Notes: generated by a model from the sequence alone, not told the origin. Shown: positions 24,190 to 33,543, counted from the first letter of the stretch. The stretch is 57,365 bases of DNA from CAZBRS01 sp964494475 (GCA_964494475.1 CAZBRS010000039.1:1-57365), one strand, 5' to 3'. Made by a program: numbers and translations.

Positions 24190-25569
24190 ATGGCAGAGCG
24201 CTTCCACCTCATCGGCATCGGCGGCATCGGCGTCAGCGGCGTGGCGCGCGGCCTCCGGGCCCTCGGGTACGAGGTCACGGGCTCCGACGTGCGGGGCTCG
24301 GTGATCATCGACGCGCTGCGGGCCGAGGGCGTGCCCGTCACGGTGGGCCACCGCCCCGAGAACGTGCACGGCGCCGACCACGTGGTGGTCTCCACGGCCA
24401 TCACGGCGGACAACTGCGAGATCGCCGAGGCGACGCGGTTGGGGATTCCCGTCGAGCACCGCTCCCTGACCCTCGAGCGCATCACCTCGCGCTTCACGTC
24501 GGTCGGCGTGTCGGGCACCAACGGCAAGGGCACCGTGTCGTCGATGCTCACGGCCGTGCTCGAGGCCTGGGGCAAGGAGCCCTCGTTCATCATCGGCGGC
24601 ATCCTCGAGGCCTACGGCACCAACGCCCGGGTCGGTGGTTCTGATTTCCTGGTGGCCGAGGTCGACGAGAGCGACGGCTCGCTGGTCAACGTGCACCCCG
24701 ACGTGGCCGTCATCGCCAACCTCGAGCTCGATCACCTGAACTATTACAAGAGCTTCGACGAGGTGCTGGCCAAGGTGGCCGCCTTCCTGACCGGGAATTC
24801 GCGCCTGCGCTTCGCGGTGCTGCAGACCGGCGACGCCGGCAGCCGCCGCCTGATCGAGGCCACGCCGGGCGTGCGTCACGTCACGTTCTCGTCGAAGCCC
24901 GCCTGGCCCGCCGACTACCTGAGCGCCAACGTGACCTTCGACGGCCTGTCGTCGTCGTTCGACGTGGTGCACGGCGGCCAGGGGCTGCTCGGCCGCGTCA
25001 CCCTGAACGTGCCGGGGCTCTACAACGTCGAGAACGCCCTGGCCGCCATCGCCGCCGCCCACACGCTGGGCACCCCCTTCAGCGCCGTCCAGGCGGGGCT
25101 GGCCGCCTTCCGGGGCCTGCGCAACCGCTTCACGCTGGCGCGCGCCGGCGAATCCGTGGTGGTGAAGGACTTCATCTCGCACCCCACGGGCATGCGGCGC
25201 GTGCTCGAGGCCCTGCGGCGCCTGGTGGGGCCCGACTTCCCGGTGGTGGCCGTGTTCAAGCCCTACCGCTTCACCTTCATCCGCTACCTGGGCGACGAGT
25301 ACGCGCGCTCGTTCGTCGACGCCGACCTCACGGTGATCACCGAGATGTGGGACGGCCACGAGGAGCCCATCCCGGGCATCAACACGAAGTACCTGGTCGA
25401 CAAGATCGCGGGCACGGGCACGAAGGTCGACTACGTGCCCGATCACGCCGACATCGTGCCCGCGCTGCTGGCGCGCTACCCGGGGGCCTTCGCGACCATC
25501 TTCTTCGGGGGCGTCGACCTGTTCGAAGAGGCCGATCGCCTGGTTCGCCTGCTCGGAGAACGGTGTTGA
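24190..25569 (+). CDS. MurC-like amino-acid ligase with atypical P-loop
   Basis: 459 aa. It has the three-domain Mur layout. The N-terminal UDP-sugar-binding Rossmann part reads GIGGIGVSGVARGL. The ATP-binding middle contains GTNGKGTVSSML (about 110) and the MurC-like GGxLxxxGTNARxGxSDFLVAEVDESDGS. The C-terminal part reads NVPGLYNVENALAAIAAA, then ISHPTGMRRVLEAL and FKPYRF. MurC adds L-Ala to UDP-MurNAc. However, MurC and Mpl normally have GTHGKTTT; here His is replaced by Asn and the following Thr by Gly, as in folylpolyglutamate synthases. The HHPT motif also reads SHPT. So it is a MurC-family ligase whose substrate may differ. It overlaps the murD-like gene by seven bases. Confidence 0.85.
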   Translation: MAERFHLIGIGGIGVSGVARGLRALGYEVTGSDVRGSVIIDALRAEGVPVTVGHRPENVHGADHVVVSTAITADNCEIAEATRLGIPVEHRSLTLERITSRFTSVGVSGTNGKGTVSSMLTAVLEAWGKEPSFIIGGILEAYGTNARVGGSDFLVAEVDESDGSLVNVHPDVAVIANLELDHLNYYKSFDEVLAKVAAFLTGNSRLRFAVLQTGDAGSRRLIEATPGVRHVTFSSKPAWPADYLSANVTFDGLSSSFDVVHGGQGLLGRVTLNVPGLYNVENALAAIAAAHTLGTPFSAVQAGLAAFRGLRNRFTLARAGESVVVKDFISHPTGMRRVLEALRRLVGPDFPVVAVFKPYRFTFIRYLGDEYARSFVDADLTVITEMWDGHEEPIPGINTKYLVDKIAGTGTKVDYVPDHADIVPALLARYPGAFATIFFGGVDLFEEADRLVRLLGERC

Positions 25570-26900
25570 CGAACGAGCTGTTCGCGCCTGGAGTCCGCTA
25601 CAGCGTGGTCGGCGCCGCCCGCAGCGGCGTGGCCGCGGCCAACTTCCTGGCCCGCCTCGGGCGCGACGTGCTGCTGTCGGACGCGAAGCCCGAAGACAAG
25701 CTGGGCGGCCTGCTCGCCGGCCTCGACCCGCGCATCCGCACGGTCTTCGGCCGCAACCAGGTGCGCTCGGGCGACGTGGTGGTGATCAGCCCGGGGGTAT
25801 CGCCGCTCTCCGACACCTTCGCCGCGTGCGTGACCGCCGGCCGGTGCGTCATCTCCGAGGTCGAGCTCTTCGCCGCCTGGCACCGGGGGCCCATCGCGGC
25901 CATCACCGGCACCGACGGCAAGTCGACCACCACCCGGCTGGTGGGCGACCTGCTGGCCGCGGGCGGCCTCGACCCGTTCGTGGGCGGCAACATCGGCAAC
26001 GCGCTCTGCGAGGCCCTGCCCGACCTGGCGCCCGACCGCTGGGTGGTGGCCGAGGTGTCGAACGCGCAGCTGATCACCACGTGGCGCTTCCGCCCGCGCG
26101 TGGCGACCGTGCTCAACATCGCCGAGGACCACACCAGCTACCACGGCTCGTTCGAGGCCTACCAGGAGGCCAAGCGCCTCATCTGGCGCGCCATGGGCGA
26201 GGGCGACACGCTGGTCTTGAACGCCGACGACCCCCACATCCCGCGCTGGACCATCGACGCGCGCTGCCCCGTGCAGTGGTTCAGCCCGGCGGGCGACGCC
26301 ACGCGCGCGGCGCACTTCGCCGACCACGCGGTCTGGCACGGCGACACGAAGCTGCTCGACTGGAGCGAGTTCCCCATCCCGGGGGCCCACAACATCGAGA
26401 ACGTGCTGGCGGGCACCCTGATGGCGCGCGCGGCCGGCGTCGGGCAGGGCGCGATCCACGACGCGCTGCGCGCGTTCAGGGGGTTGGCCCACCGCATGGA
26501 GCTCGTGCGCGAGGTGGACGGCGTGCGCTGGTACAACGACTCGAAGGCCACGAACCCCCACGCCGCCATGGCGGGGCTCCGCGGCCTCGATCGGCCGTTC
26601 GTGGTGCTCCTCGGCGGCCACGACAAGGGCATGGACCTGACCGAGATGGCCGACCTGGTGGCCGCCAAGGCCCACGCCGCCATCGTCATCGGCGCCATGC
26701 GCCAGCGCTGGGCCGCCGCGCTCGGCGCCCGGCTGCCGGTGCACGTGATCGAGGGCCTGCCCGAGGCCGTGCAGCGGGCCCGCTCCATCGCCCCGGCGGG
26801 CGGGTACGTGGTGCTCTGCCCGGCCACGTCGAGCTTCGACCAGTTCCGCGACTTCGAGCACCGGGGCGACGTGTTCAAGGCCCTGGTGAATGCCCTGTGA
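25563..26900 (+). CDS. murD: MurD-like UDP-N-acetylmuramoyl-L-alanine--glutamate ligase
   Basis: 445 aa. The start is GTG at 25563 with SD GGAG in the murC-like gene, a seven-base overlap. The domain order is MurD-like: VVGAARSGVAAANFLARLG at the N-terminus, VISPGVSPLSD, then the P-loop GTDGKSTTTRLVGDLL (about 115), GGNIGNAL, the middle-domain VLNIAEDHTSYHGS, PGAHNIENVLAGTL, and GVRWYNDSKATNPHAAMAGL with LLGGHDKG. The last motifs are diagnostic of MurD. GTDGKS instead of GTNGKT and AEVSNAQL instead of ELSSFQL make it a divergent member. It would add D-Glu to UDP-MurNAc-L-Ala in the cytoplasm. No other dcw genes are next to it, so it may be the sole murD or a second copy. Confidence 0.88.
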   Translation: MLTNELFAPGVRYSVVGAARSGVAAANFLARLGRDVLLSDAKPEDKLGGLLAGLDPRIRTVFGRNQVRSGDVVVISPGVSPLSDTFAACVTAGRCVISEVELFAAWHRGPIAAITGTDGKSTTTRLVGDLLAAGGLDPFVGGNIGNALCEALPDLAPDRWVVAEVSNAQLITTWRFRPRVATVLNIAEDHTSYHGSFEAYQEAKRLIWRAMGEGDTLVLNADDPHIPRWTIDARCPVQWFSPAGDATRAAHFADHAVWHGDTKLLDWSEFPIPGAHNIENVLAGTLMARAAGVGQGAIHDALRAFRGLAHRMELVREVDGVRWYNDSKATNPHAAMAGLRGLDRPFVVLLGGHDKGMDLTEMADLVAAKAHAAIVIGAMRQRWAAALGARLPVHVIEGLPEAVQRARSIAPAGGYVVLCPATSSFDQFRDFEHRGDVFKALVNAL

Positions 26901-26925
26901 GGGCATGGCACGCCATGCCCCTACA
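26901..26925. repeat. TGTAGGGGC-type palindromic element, copy 2
   Basis: GGGCATGGC (26901-26909), AC, GCCATGCCC (26912-26920) form a perfect 9-bp stem starting directly after the murD-like stop. It continues to GCCCCTACA at 26925 (TGTAGGGGC on the minus strand). It may act as a partial terminator or mRNA stabiliser before pheS. Confidence 0.7.
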
Positions 26926-26938
26926 TACCGGAGGAATG

Positions 26939-27976
26939 ATGGCTCATGATCTCGACGCCCTGCGGGGCGAGTTCCAGGCCGAGCTGGACGCAGCCGGCAC
27001 GCTCGACGACCTCGACGCGCTCGAACGGCGTTGGCTGAAAGCCCGCAAGGGCGAGCTGTTCTCCGCGGTGAAGGCGCTGCCGCCCGAAGACCGCAAGGCC
27101 CACGGCCAGGGCCTGAACGCGCTCTTCAACGCCATCGCCGCCGACCTCGAGGCCCGCCGTCGCGCGCTGACCGAGCAGGCCCTGACCGCCGACCTGCACG
27201 ACCCCTGCTTCGACCCCACCCTGCCCGGCCCCCGGCGCGAGCGCGGCACGTTCCACCCCGTCGACCTGGTGCAGCATCACCTCGAGCGCGTGTTCCGCGG
27301 CATGGGCTTCCACGTGCTCGACTACCCCGAGCTCGAGCTCGAGGCCTACAACTTCGAGGGCCTGAACATCCCCAAGGACCACCCCGCGCGCGACATGCAG
27401 GACACGTTCTGGGTCGACCCCGCGCGGGGAAAGGGGCTGCTGCTGCGCACCCACACGTCGGCCGGCCAGGTGCGGGCCATGCACGAGATCGCGCCGCCCT
27501 TCCGCGCCGTGTTCCCGGGCCGCGTGTACCGCATGGAGGCCGTCGACGCCAGCCACGAGCACACCTTCCACCAGCTCGAGGGGCTGATGATCGACAAGGA
27601 CGTGTCGGTCGCCAACCTCATCTCGAGCATGAAGACGCTGCTCTCGACCATCTTCGAGCGCGAGGTGACCATTCGCCTGCGCCCCGGCTACTTCCCCTTC
27701 GTCGAGCCGGGCTTCGAGCTCGACCTGAAGTGCATGGTGTGCGGCGGCTCCGGCTGCAGCGTGTGCAAGCAGTCGGGCTGGGTCGAGCTGTTGCCCTGCG
27801 GCCTGGTGCACCCCAACGTGCTGCGGGCCGGCGGCCTGGACCCCGACGAATGGTCGGGCTGGGCCTTCGGGCTCGGGCTCAGCCGCCTGGTGATGATGAA
27901 GTACCAGCTCGACGACATCCGCCTGCTGCTGGGGAGCGACCTGCGGTTCCTCTCTCAGTTCGCAGATGCAGTGTAG
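26939..27976 (+). CDS. pheS: Phenylalanine--tRNA ligase alpha subunit
   Basis: 345 aa from the second of two tandem ATGs (26936 and 26939); GGAGG at 26930-26934 is better placed for the second. An N-terminal coiled coil of about 90 residues precedes the class II catalytic core. The core shows motif 2 (LLRTHTSAGQVRAM), HTFHQLEGLMID, an inserted Cys pair (CMVCGGSGCSVCKQSGW, about 258-275) that is a zinc-knuckle-like loop, and motif 3 (FGLGLSRLVMMKYQLDDIR). It charges tRNA-Phe together with PheT, which follows after 8 bases. The stop lies in GTGTAGGGG, close to the dispersed element. Confidence 0.97.
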   Translation: MAHDLDALRGEFQAELDAAGTLDDLDALERRWLKARKGELFSAVKALPPEDRKAHGQGLNALFNAIAADLEARRRALTEQALTADLHDPCFDPTLPGPRRERGTFHPVDLVQHHLERVFRGMGFHVLDYPELELEAYNFEGLNIPKDHPARDMQDTFWVDPARGKGLLLRTHTSAGQVRAMHEIAPPFRAVFPGRVYRMEAVDASHEHTFHQLEGLMIDKDVSVANLISSMKTLLSTIFEREVTIRLRPGYFPFVEPGFELDLKCMVCGGSGCSVCKQSGWVELLPCGLVHPNVLRAGGLDPDEWSGWAFGLGLSRLVMMKYQLDDIRLLLGSDLRFLSQFADAV

Positions 27977-27984
27977 GGGACAAC

Positions 27985-30372
27985 ATGCACATCTCGTGGA
28001 CCTGGCTGGGCCGGCACGTCGACCTGACGGGCGCCGACCCCTTCTCGCTCATCGGGCGCTTCACCATGGCCGTGGCCGAGGTCGAGGGCGTCGAGGCCAA
28101 GGGTGACGACCTCGCGGCCGTGGTCGCAGGGCGCGTGCTCGAGGTGCGGCCCCACCCGAGCGCCGACAAGCTGAAGATCGCGCGCGTGGCCACCGGCCGC
28201 GAGGTGGTCGAGGTGGTGTGCGGCGCGCCCAACTGCGAGGCGGGCGGCACCTACCCGCTGGCGTTGCCGGGCGTGAAGCTGCCGGCCTTCACCGTAGAGG
28301 CCGCGACGTTGCGCGGAGTGGTCAGCCAGGGGGTGCTCTGCTCCGAGCGCGACCTGGGGCTGACCGACGACCACGCGGGCCTGCTGGTGCTGGGCGAGCA
28401 CGCCGCTCCCGGCGCGCGCCTGATTGATCTGCTGCCCGTGCGCGACGTGCTGTTCGAGATCGACAACAAGTCGATCACCCACCGGCCCGACCTGTGGGGC
28501 CACCGCGGCATGGCGCGCGAGGTGGGCGTGCTGCTCGACCGGCCCCTGAAGGCCGCCGGCTGGGCGGTCGACTTCCCGAGCGACGACGCGCTCGACGTGG
28601 TCACCGAATGCCCCGACCTCTGCCCGCGCTACACCGCGGCGCGCTACGCGTGCGCGCCCGCGGCCCGCTCGCCCTTCTGGCTGCGCCTGCTGCTCGAGCG
28701 CGCGGGCGTGCGCGCCATCAGCGACCTGGTCGACCTGACGAACTTCGTCATGCTCGACCTCGGCAACCCCGTGCACGCCTTCGACGCCCGGCTGGTGCGC
28801 GGGGACCGCATCCGCATCCGGCGCGCCCTGGCCGGCGAGCGCCTGACCACCCTCGACGGGCTCGAACGCGAGCTCACGGTCGACGACTGCGTCATCGCCG
28901 ACGGCGAGGGCGCGGTGGCCCTGGCCGGCGTGATGGGTGGCGCCTCCAGCGGCATTCGCGACGACACCACCGACGTGGTGCTCGAGGCCGCCAACTTCCA
29001 CCCCGGCGCCGTTCGGCGCACCAGCCTGCGGCTCGGCCTGCGCACCGAGGCGTCGGCGCGCTTCGAGAAGAGCCTGGACCCGGCCCTGGCCCTCGAGGCC
29101 CAGGTCGCCTTCGGCGCGCTCCTGGCCGAGGTGAAGCCCGGCGCGCGCGTGACCAGCCGGCTGGTCGACGTCGACCACGCGCCGAAGCGCGTGATCCGCA
29201 TCGCCGTGCCCGCCGGCCTGCTCGAGAAGAAGCTCGGCACCCCCCTGCCCGACGGCTTCGCCCGCAAGGTGCTGACGGGCCTGGGCTTCGGCGTCGAGCC
29301 CACGACCGAGGGCTGCACCGTCACCGTGCCCTCGTGGCGCGCCACCAAGGACGTGTCGATCAAGGAAGACATCGTCGAAGAGGTCGGGCGCTTCTTCGGC
29401 TACGACAACATCCCCGCCGCCACGCCCGCCGTGCAGGTGCGCGAGCCGCAGTTCCGGCTGGTGTCCGAGGCCCGCTGGGCCGCGGCCCGGGCACTGGCGC
29501 TGGCCGCGGGCATGACGCAGCTGCAGACCTACTCGTTCGCGTCGAACGGCCTGCTGGCCCGCCTGGGGGTCACGACCTCTGACGCGCTCGGGCTCGCGAA
29601 CCCCATCTCGTCGGACCTCACGCACCTGCGCACCACGCTGGCGCCGAACCTGGTCGGCGTGGTGGCCGACAACAGCCGGTCCTCCGAGGCCGTACGCGCC
29701 TTCGAGATCGGGCGCGTGTTCCTGGCCGAGAAGGACGCCGAGGGCCTGCCCCTGCAGCCCCACCGGGTCGGGCTGGTCACGTGGCGCCGCGACGGCGGCG
29801 ACGAGGTCTACTTCGAGCTGAAGGCCGCCCTCGAGGCGCTGCTCGAGCGCTTCCGGGTCGAGGCCGAGTTCACGCCCGGCCTGGTCGATGCGGCGCCCTA
29901 CCTGCACCCCTCGAAGTCGGCCCGCGTCACGGCCGGGGGCCGCACGCTCGGCTGGCTGGCGCTGCTCCACCCGCGCGCCGCCGAGGCCACCAAGCTCGCC
30001 GCCGGGCGCACCGCGCTGGCCGAGCTCGACCTCGCCACCCTGGCCGAGCTCTGGCAGCGCCGCTGGGCGTATGCCCGGCTGCCGCGCTTCCCCGGCGTGC
30101 GCTACGAGATCTCGGCCATCGTGCCCTTCGAGATCACGCACGCCGAGCTCGAGCGCGAGATCCGCGCCTCGGCCGGCGCCGACCTGCGCGACGTGCGCTT
30201 CCTCGGCGAGTTCCACGGAGCCCCGATCGCCCCGGGGCGGAAGTCCATGTCCTACGAGATGCTCTTCGGGCGCGACGAGCGCACGCTGACCGACGACGAG
30301 GCCAACGCCGTCGCGGCGCGGGTCCTCGCGCACCTCAAGGCCACCCTCGGCGCGACGTTGCGGGAGGCCTGA
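27985..30372 (+). CDS. pheT: Phenylalanine--tRNA ligase beta subunit
   Basis: 795 aa, the usual length. An EMAP-like tRNA-binding OB fold is at about 40-150 (GRVLEVRPHPSADKLKIARV). The B3/B4 editing domain is at about 210-385 (DLVDLTNFVMLDLGNPVHAFD, split by the typical Leu/Asn pattern; GGASSGIRDDTTDVVLEAANF). B5 is at about 400-475 (DVSIKEDIVEEVGRFFGYDNI), with a catalytic-like core following. The C-terminal ferredoxin-fold anticodon-binding domain is at about 700-795 (LPRFPGVRYEISAIV). It forms a heterotetramer with PheS in the cytoplasm and edits mischarged Tyr-tRNA-Phe. It is followed after 8 bases by a glycosyltransferase gene. Confidence 0.97.
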   Translation: MHISWTWLGRHVDLTGADPFSLIGRFTMAVAEVEGVEAKGDDLAAVVAGRVLEVRPHPSADKLKIARVATGREVVEVVCGAPNCEAGGTYPLALPGVKLPAFTVEAATLRGVVSQGVLCSERDLGLTDDHAGLLVLGEHAAPGARLIDLLPVRDVLFEIDNKSITHRPDLWGHRGMAREVGVLLDRPLKAAGWAVDFPSDDALDVVTECPDLCPRYTAARYACAPAARSPFWLRLLLERAGVRAISDLVDLTNFVMLDLGNPVHAFDARLVRGDRIRIRRALAGERLTTLDGLERELTVDDCVIADGEGAVALAGVMGGASSGIRDDTTDVVLEAANFHPGAVRRTSLRLGLRTEASARFEKSLDPALALEAQVAFGALLAEVKPGARVTSRLVDVDHAPKRVIRIAVPAGLLEKKLGTPLPDGFARKVLTGLGFGVEPTTEGCTVTVPSWRATKDVSIKEDIVEEVGRFFGYDNIPAATPAVQVREPQFRLVSEARWAAARALALAAGMTQLQTYSFASNGLLARLGVTTSDALGLANPISSDLTHLRTTLAPNLVGVVADNSRSSEAVRAFEIGRVFLAEKDAEGLPLQPHRVGLVTWRRDGGDEVYFELKAALEALLERFRVEAEFTPGLVDAAPYLHPSKSARVTAGGRTLGWLALLHPRAAEATKLAAGRTALAELDLATLAELWQRRWAYARLPRFPGVRYEISAIVPFEITHAELEREIRASAGADLRDVRFLGEFHGAPIAPGRKSMSYEMLFGRDERTLTDDEANAVAARVLAHLKATLGATLREA

Positions 30373-30380
30373 GCGCGCAC

Positions 30381-31496
30381 ATGAGCGGCCGCGACGTACG
30401 CTTCGTCACCAAGCCCCTGGCGCCCCCCTGGAACGACTCGGGCAAGAACCTGCCCTGGTGCCTGGCGAGCCGCCTCACCCGCTACCGCGCCCGCGTGTGG
30501 ACGCCCCGCGGCGTGACCCTGCCGCCCTGCCCCAGCGTGGTGGCCGAGCGCTACCTGACCGCCGGCGGCGCGTTCCGGAACGCCCTGGCCACGAACCTCG
30601 AGGCCGTGGCGCGCCTGCTGGTGCCCGATCCGCGCGTGGCGCTCTGCCACTTCTTCTTCACGCCCACGCCCACCACGGCGCGCGTCGCGGGCTTCGTGCG
30701 GCGCGTCAAGGTGCGCACGCCCATCGTGCAGAACGTGAACAGCCTGCCCCTCGAGCCCCACGACCTCAGCCGCCTGCTCTTCGGCGATCGGGTGGTCGTG
30801 CTCTCGCGCCACGCCGAGTCGCTGGTGGCCGATCGCGTCGCGGCGGGCCGCGTGGTGCGCATCGCTCCCTGCGTACCGCCCTTCGACGACCCCGCCCTGC
30901 TCGCCACGCCTCGGGCGGCGCGCCCCACCTTCGTGTACGCGGGCGACCTCGAGTTCTCGACGGGCGCCATGCGCGTGGCCGAGGCGGTGCCGGCGCTGCT
31001 GCGCCAGGTCGAGGCCGACGTGCTCTTCGCCTGCCGCGCCAAGACCCGGCGGGCGCAGTTGGTCGAGCAGGCGGTCCGCCACGTGCTCAGCTCGGCGCGC
31101 GTGCCCGACGAGCGCGTGCGCTGGCTGGGCGAGGTCGACGACCTGGCCTCCGTGCTGGCCGGGGCCACGGCGCTGCTGCTGCCCGTCGACACCCTCTACG
31201 CCAAGATGGACCTGCCGCTGGTGGCGCTCGAGGCCCTGCAGCTCGGCACGCCCTGCATCCTCGGCGACCTGCCCCCCCTGCGCGAGCTGGCCGAGGCCGG
31301 CGGCTCGGTGCTGGTCGACCCGGCCGATCCCCTGGCCCTGGCGGCCGCCATGGCGCGCCTGGCCCGCGACGAGGGCGCCCGGCGCGCGCTCTCCGAGGCC
31401 GCGCAGGCCGCCTGGCGCGCGAACTACCACCCCGACGTGATCGTGCCGGCGTACGAAGAGCTCTACGACACGCTGCTCTGCCGAGGCCCCCGATGA
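30381..31496 (+). CDS. Glycosyltransferase family 4-like protein
   Basis: 371 aa. GT-B fold: the N-terminal domain begins RFVTKPLAPPWNDSGKNLPW. The C-terminal donor-binding domain begins at FVYAGDLEFSTGAMRV and ends with the family signature (KMDLPLVALEALQLGTPCIL, then LAEAGGSVLVDPADP). The EX7E motif of retaining GT4 enzymes is present only in modified form (ALEALQLGTP). It presumably transfers a sugar from a nucleotide donor to a glycan or lipid; acceptor unknown. It overlaps the next gene by four bases (ATGA) and follows pheT by 8, so it is co-transcribed with translation genes by position rather than by function. Confidence 0.85.
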   Translation: MSGRDVRFVTKPLAPPWNDSGKNLPWCLASRLTRYRARVWTPRGVTLPPCPSVVAERYLTAGGAFRNALATNLEAVARLLVPDPRVALCHFFFTPTPTTARVAGFVRRVKVRTPIVQNVNSLPLEPHDLSRLLFGDRVVVLSRHAESLVADRVAAGRVVRIAPCVPPFDDPALLATPRAARPTFVYAGDLEFSTGAMRVAEAVPALLRQVEADVLFACRAKTRRAQLVEQAVRHVLSSARVPDERVRWLGEVDDLASVLAGATALLLPVDTLYAKMDLPLVALEALQLGTPCILGDLPPLRELAEAGGSVLVDPADPLALAAAMARLARDEGARRALSEAAQAAWRANYHPDVIVPAYEELYDTLLCRGPR

Positions 31497-32236
31497 AGCG
31501 CGACAACCGCAGCTACTACGACGCCTTCGCGGCCGGCTACGACCGGCACCGCGACGTGGGCTACCACCGCCTGGTCGACGACCTCGAGGCCGAGGTGGCC
31601 CGACCCTACGTCGAGGGCAAGCGCGTGCTCGAGGCGGGCTGCGGCACGGGCCTGCTGCTCGATCGCCTGGCCCGGGTCGCGGCCGACGTCACGGGCGTCG
31701 ACCTCTCGCGCGGTATGCTCGCGCACGCCCGCGCCCGCGGCCACCGGGTGGTGCAGGCCGATCTGCGCTTCCTGCCCTTCGCCGACGAGACCTTCGACGC
31801 CATCGCGTCGTTCAAGGTGCTGGCCCACGTGCCCAAGCCCGAGCGCGCCGTGGCCGAGCTCGCGCGCGTGCTGAAGCCGGGCGGCCACCTGGTGCTCGAG
31901 TTCTACAACCGCCACAGCCTGCGCCACGCCATAAGGGCCCTGCGTCCCAGCCTGCGCACCTCGAAGGCCTTCGCCGAGGACGCCATCCACACCGCCTTCC
32001 TCTCGCCCGACGAGATCGTGGCCCTGCTGCCCGAGGGCTTCGAGGTGCAGGACCTCCGCGGCATCCGCGGCCTCACCCTCGTGCCCGCCACGCTGCGGCT
32101 GCCCCTGCTCGGCCCCGCGCTGCAGGCCGCCGAGCGCAAGTTCACCTGGTCGAGCCTGTCACGGTACGGCGGGTTCCTGATCGTGGTGGCGCAAAAGCCC
32201 GTACCCCTCACACGATCCACTCCCCCCGCACCATGA
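31493..32236 (+). CDS. Class I SAM-dependent methyltransferase
   Basis: 247 aa. The seven-strand Rossmann core shows motif I (VLEAGCGTGLLLDRL, about 44-58), the acidic end of strand 2 (TGVDLSRGMLAHARARG), VQADLRFLPFADETFDA, and the post-motif helix ARVLKPGGHLVLEFYN. This is the UbiE/COQ5-like Methyltransf_11 layout. Substrate unknown; coupling to the upstream glycosyltransferase (ATGA overlap) suggests a modified glycan or a lipid. The 3' end overlaps convergent hutI by 29 bases. Confidence 0.9.
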   Translation: MKRDNRSYYDAFAAGYDRHRDVGYHRLVDDLEAEVARPYVEGKRVLEAGCGTGLLLDRLARVAADVTGVDLSRGMLAHARARGHRVVQADLRFLPFADETFDAIASFKVLAHVPKPERAVAELARVLKPGGHLVLEFYNRHSLRHAIRALRPSLRTSKAFAEDAIHTAFLSPDEIVALLPEGFEVQDLRGIRGLTLVPATLRLPLLGPALQAAERKFTWSSLSRYGGFLIVVAQKPVPLTRSTPPAP

Positions 32237-33434
32237 CGCGCTCCACGGGGTTTCGCCCCAGCTCGTAGGGGATCTGCGCGTGGCTCGTCACGTCCATGAC
32301 GCACAGATCCGCGTCACGGCCCGGGGCCAGGACGCCCGCCCTGTCTTCGCGCGCGAGGGCCGCGGCCGCTCGGCGCGTCACGCCCAGCAGGGCCTCGGCC
32401 GGCGTGAGGCCCAGGCGCGTGCAGCCGAGCGTGGTCATGAGGGGCAGGTGGGCCGTGGGCGACGAGCCCGGGTTCAGGTCGGTCGAAAGCGCCGGCAGCG
32501 CGCCCGCGTCGGCCAGCCGGCGGCCCGGCGCCCAGTCGCTCTTTCCGAGGAAGAGCGTGGCTCCCGGCAGCAGCACGGGCACGGTCCGGCTCGCGGCCAG
32601 CAGCGCCACGTCGGCGTCGTCGATGGCCTCGAGGTGATCGGCCGAGGTGGCGCCCAGCTCGACGGCCAGCGCCGTGGCGCCCGTGTGGCTGAGCTGCTCG
32701 GCGTGCAGCTTCAGCTTCAGCCCCAGGCCCGCGGCGCGCAGGAGGATGCGCCGCGCTTCGGCGAGGGTGAACGCGCCCTCCTCGCAGAACACGTCGCAGA
32801 ACTCGGCCAGGCCGCGGGCGGCCACCTCGGGCAGCAGCTCGTCGGTCAGCAGCCGCACGTAGCGCTCGCGATCGGCGCGGTGCTCGCGGGGCACCACGTG
32901 GGCGCCCAGGAAGGTGGGCACCAGGGTCAGGGGGGTCAGGCCCTGCAGGCGCCGGACGACCTCGAGCAGCGCGAGCTCGGTGGCCGCGTCGAGGCCGTAG
33001 CCGCTCTTGATCTCGACGGTGGTCGCGCCGTGCCGGGCCAACGCCCCCAGGCGGGGCAGCGCCAGCTCGACCAGGCGCTCGATGCCGGCCGCCCGGGTGG
33101 CGTCGACGGTGGTCTGGATGCCGCCACCCAGGCGCGCGATCTGCTCGTAGGACAGGCCGCGCACGCGGCGCTCGAAGTCGGCCGTGCGGTCGCCGGCGTA
33201 CACCACGTGGGTGTGGCACTCGACCCAGCCGGGGGTCACGACCCGCCCCCCGAGATCGACGCGCCGCGGGTCTGCCGCGAACGCGGCCGGCAGGTCGGCT
33301 TCGCGGCCGCACCACGCGACGCGGCCGGCCTCGACCACGAGGGCCGCGCCCGTCACGCACCCCAGCGCGGCGTCGGCCCCGGAGCCGCCCGGCCCGTTCA
33401 TGGTCAAGAGCTGGCCGATGCTCGTGAGGATCAT
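32208..33434 (-). CDS. hutI: Imidazolonepropionase
   Basis: 408 aa, usual length. ATG 33434 is chosen because AGGAGG lies seven bases upstream. The amidohydrolase metal ligands are in GWVECHTHVVYAGDR (HxH), with KLHAEQLSH and STDLNPGSSPTAHLPLM, both characteristic of HutI. It hydrolyses 4-imidazolone-5-propanoate to formimino-L-glutamate in histidine degradation, in the cytoplasm. No hutU, hutH or formimidoylglutamase gene is adjacent, so the pathway must be encoded elsewhere. It stands alone between a convergent and a divergent gene. Confidence 0.96.
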   Translation of the reverse strand: MILTSIGQLLTMNGPGGSGADAALGCVTGAALVVEAGRVAWCGREADLPAAFAADPRRVDLGGRVVTPGWVECHTHVVYAGDRTADFERRVRGLSYEQIARLGGGIQTTVDATRAAGIERLVELALPRLGALARHGATTVEIKSGYGLDAATELALLEVVRRLQGLTPLTLVPTFLGAHVVPREHRADRERYVRLLTDELLPEVAARGLAEFCDVFCEEGAFTLAEARRILLRAAGLGLKLKLHAEQLSHTGATALAVELGATSADHLEAIDDADVALLAASRTVPVLLPGATLFLGKSDWAPGRRLADAGALPALSTDLNPGSSPTAHLPLMTTLGCTRLGLTPAEALLGVTRRAAAALAREDRAGVLAPGRDADLCVMDVTSHAQIPYELGRNPVERVMVRGEWIV

Positions 33435-33454
33435 GCAGACCTCCTGCTGAACCG

Positions 33455-33483
33455 CTCCTACCACGGCGACGGAATCGTTGCAA
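33455..33483 (-). promoter_or_regulatory. hutI: Promoter of hutI
   Basis: Minus strand: TTGCAA (33478-33483), 17 bases, TAGGAG (33455-33460). The palindromic TTGCAA is the same hexamer used by the plus-strand promoter. The start would lie near 33448. Confidence 0.45.
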
Positions 33484-33506
33484 TCCGCGGAGTCCCGGCA
33501 TACAGT
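33478..33506 (+). promoter_or_regulatory. Promoter of the zinc-ribbon coiled-coil gene
   Basis: TTGCAA (33478-33483), 17 bases, TACAGT (33501-33506), with an AT-rich stretch (TTTTTAGAA) directly downstream. Confidence 0.6.
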
Positions 33507-33543
33507 TTTTAGAACGATTCACTCCTCGCCACGGGGACCCGCG

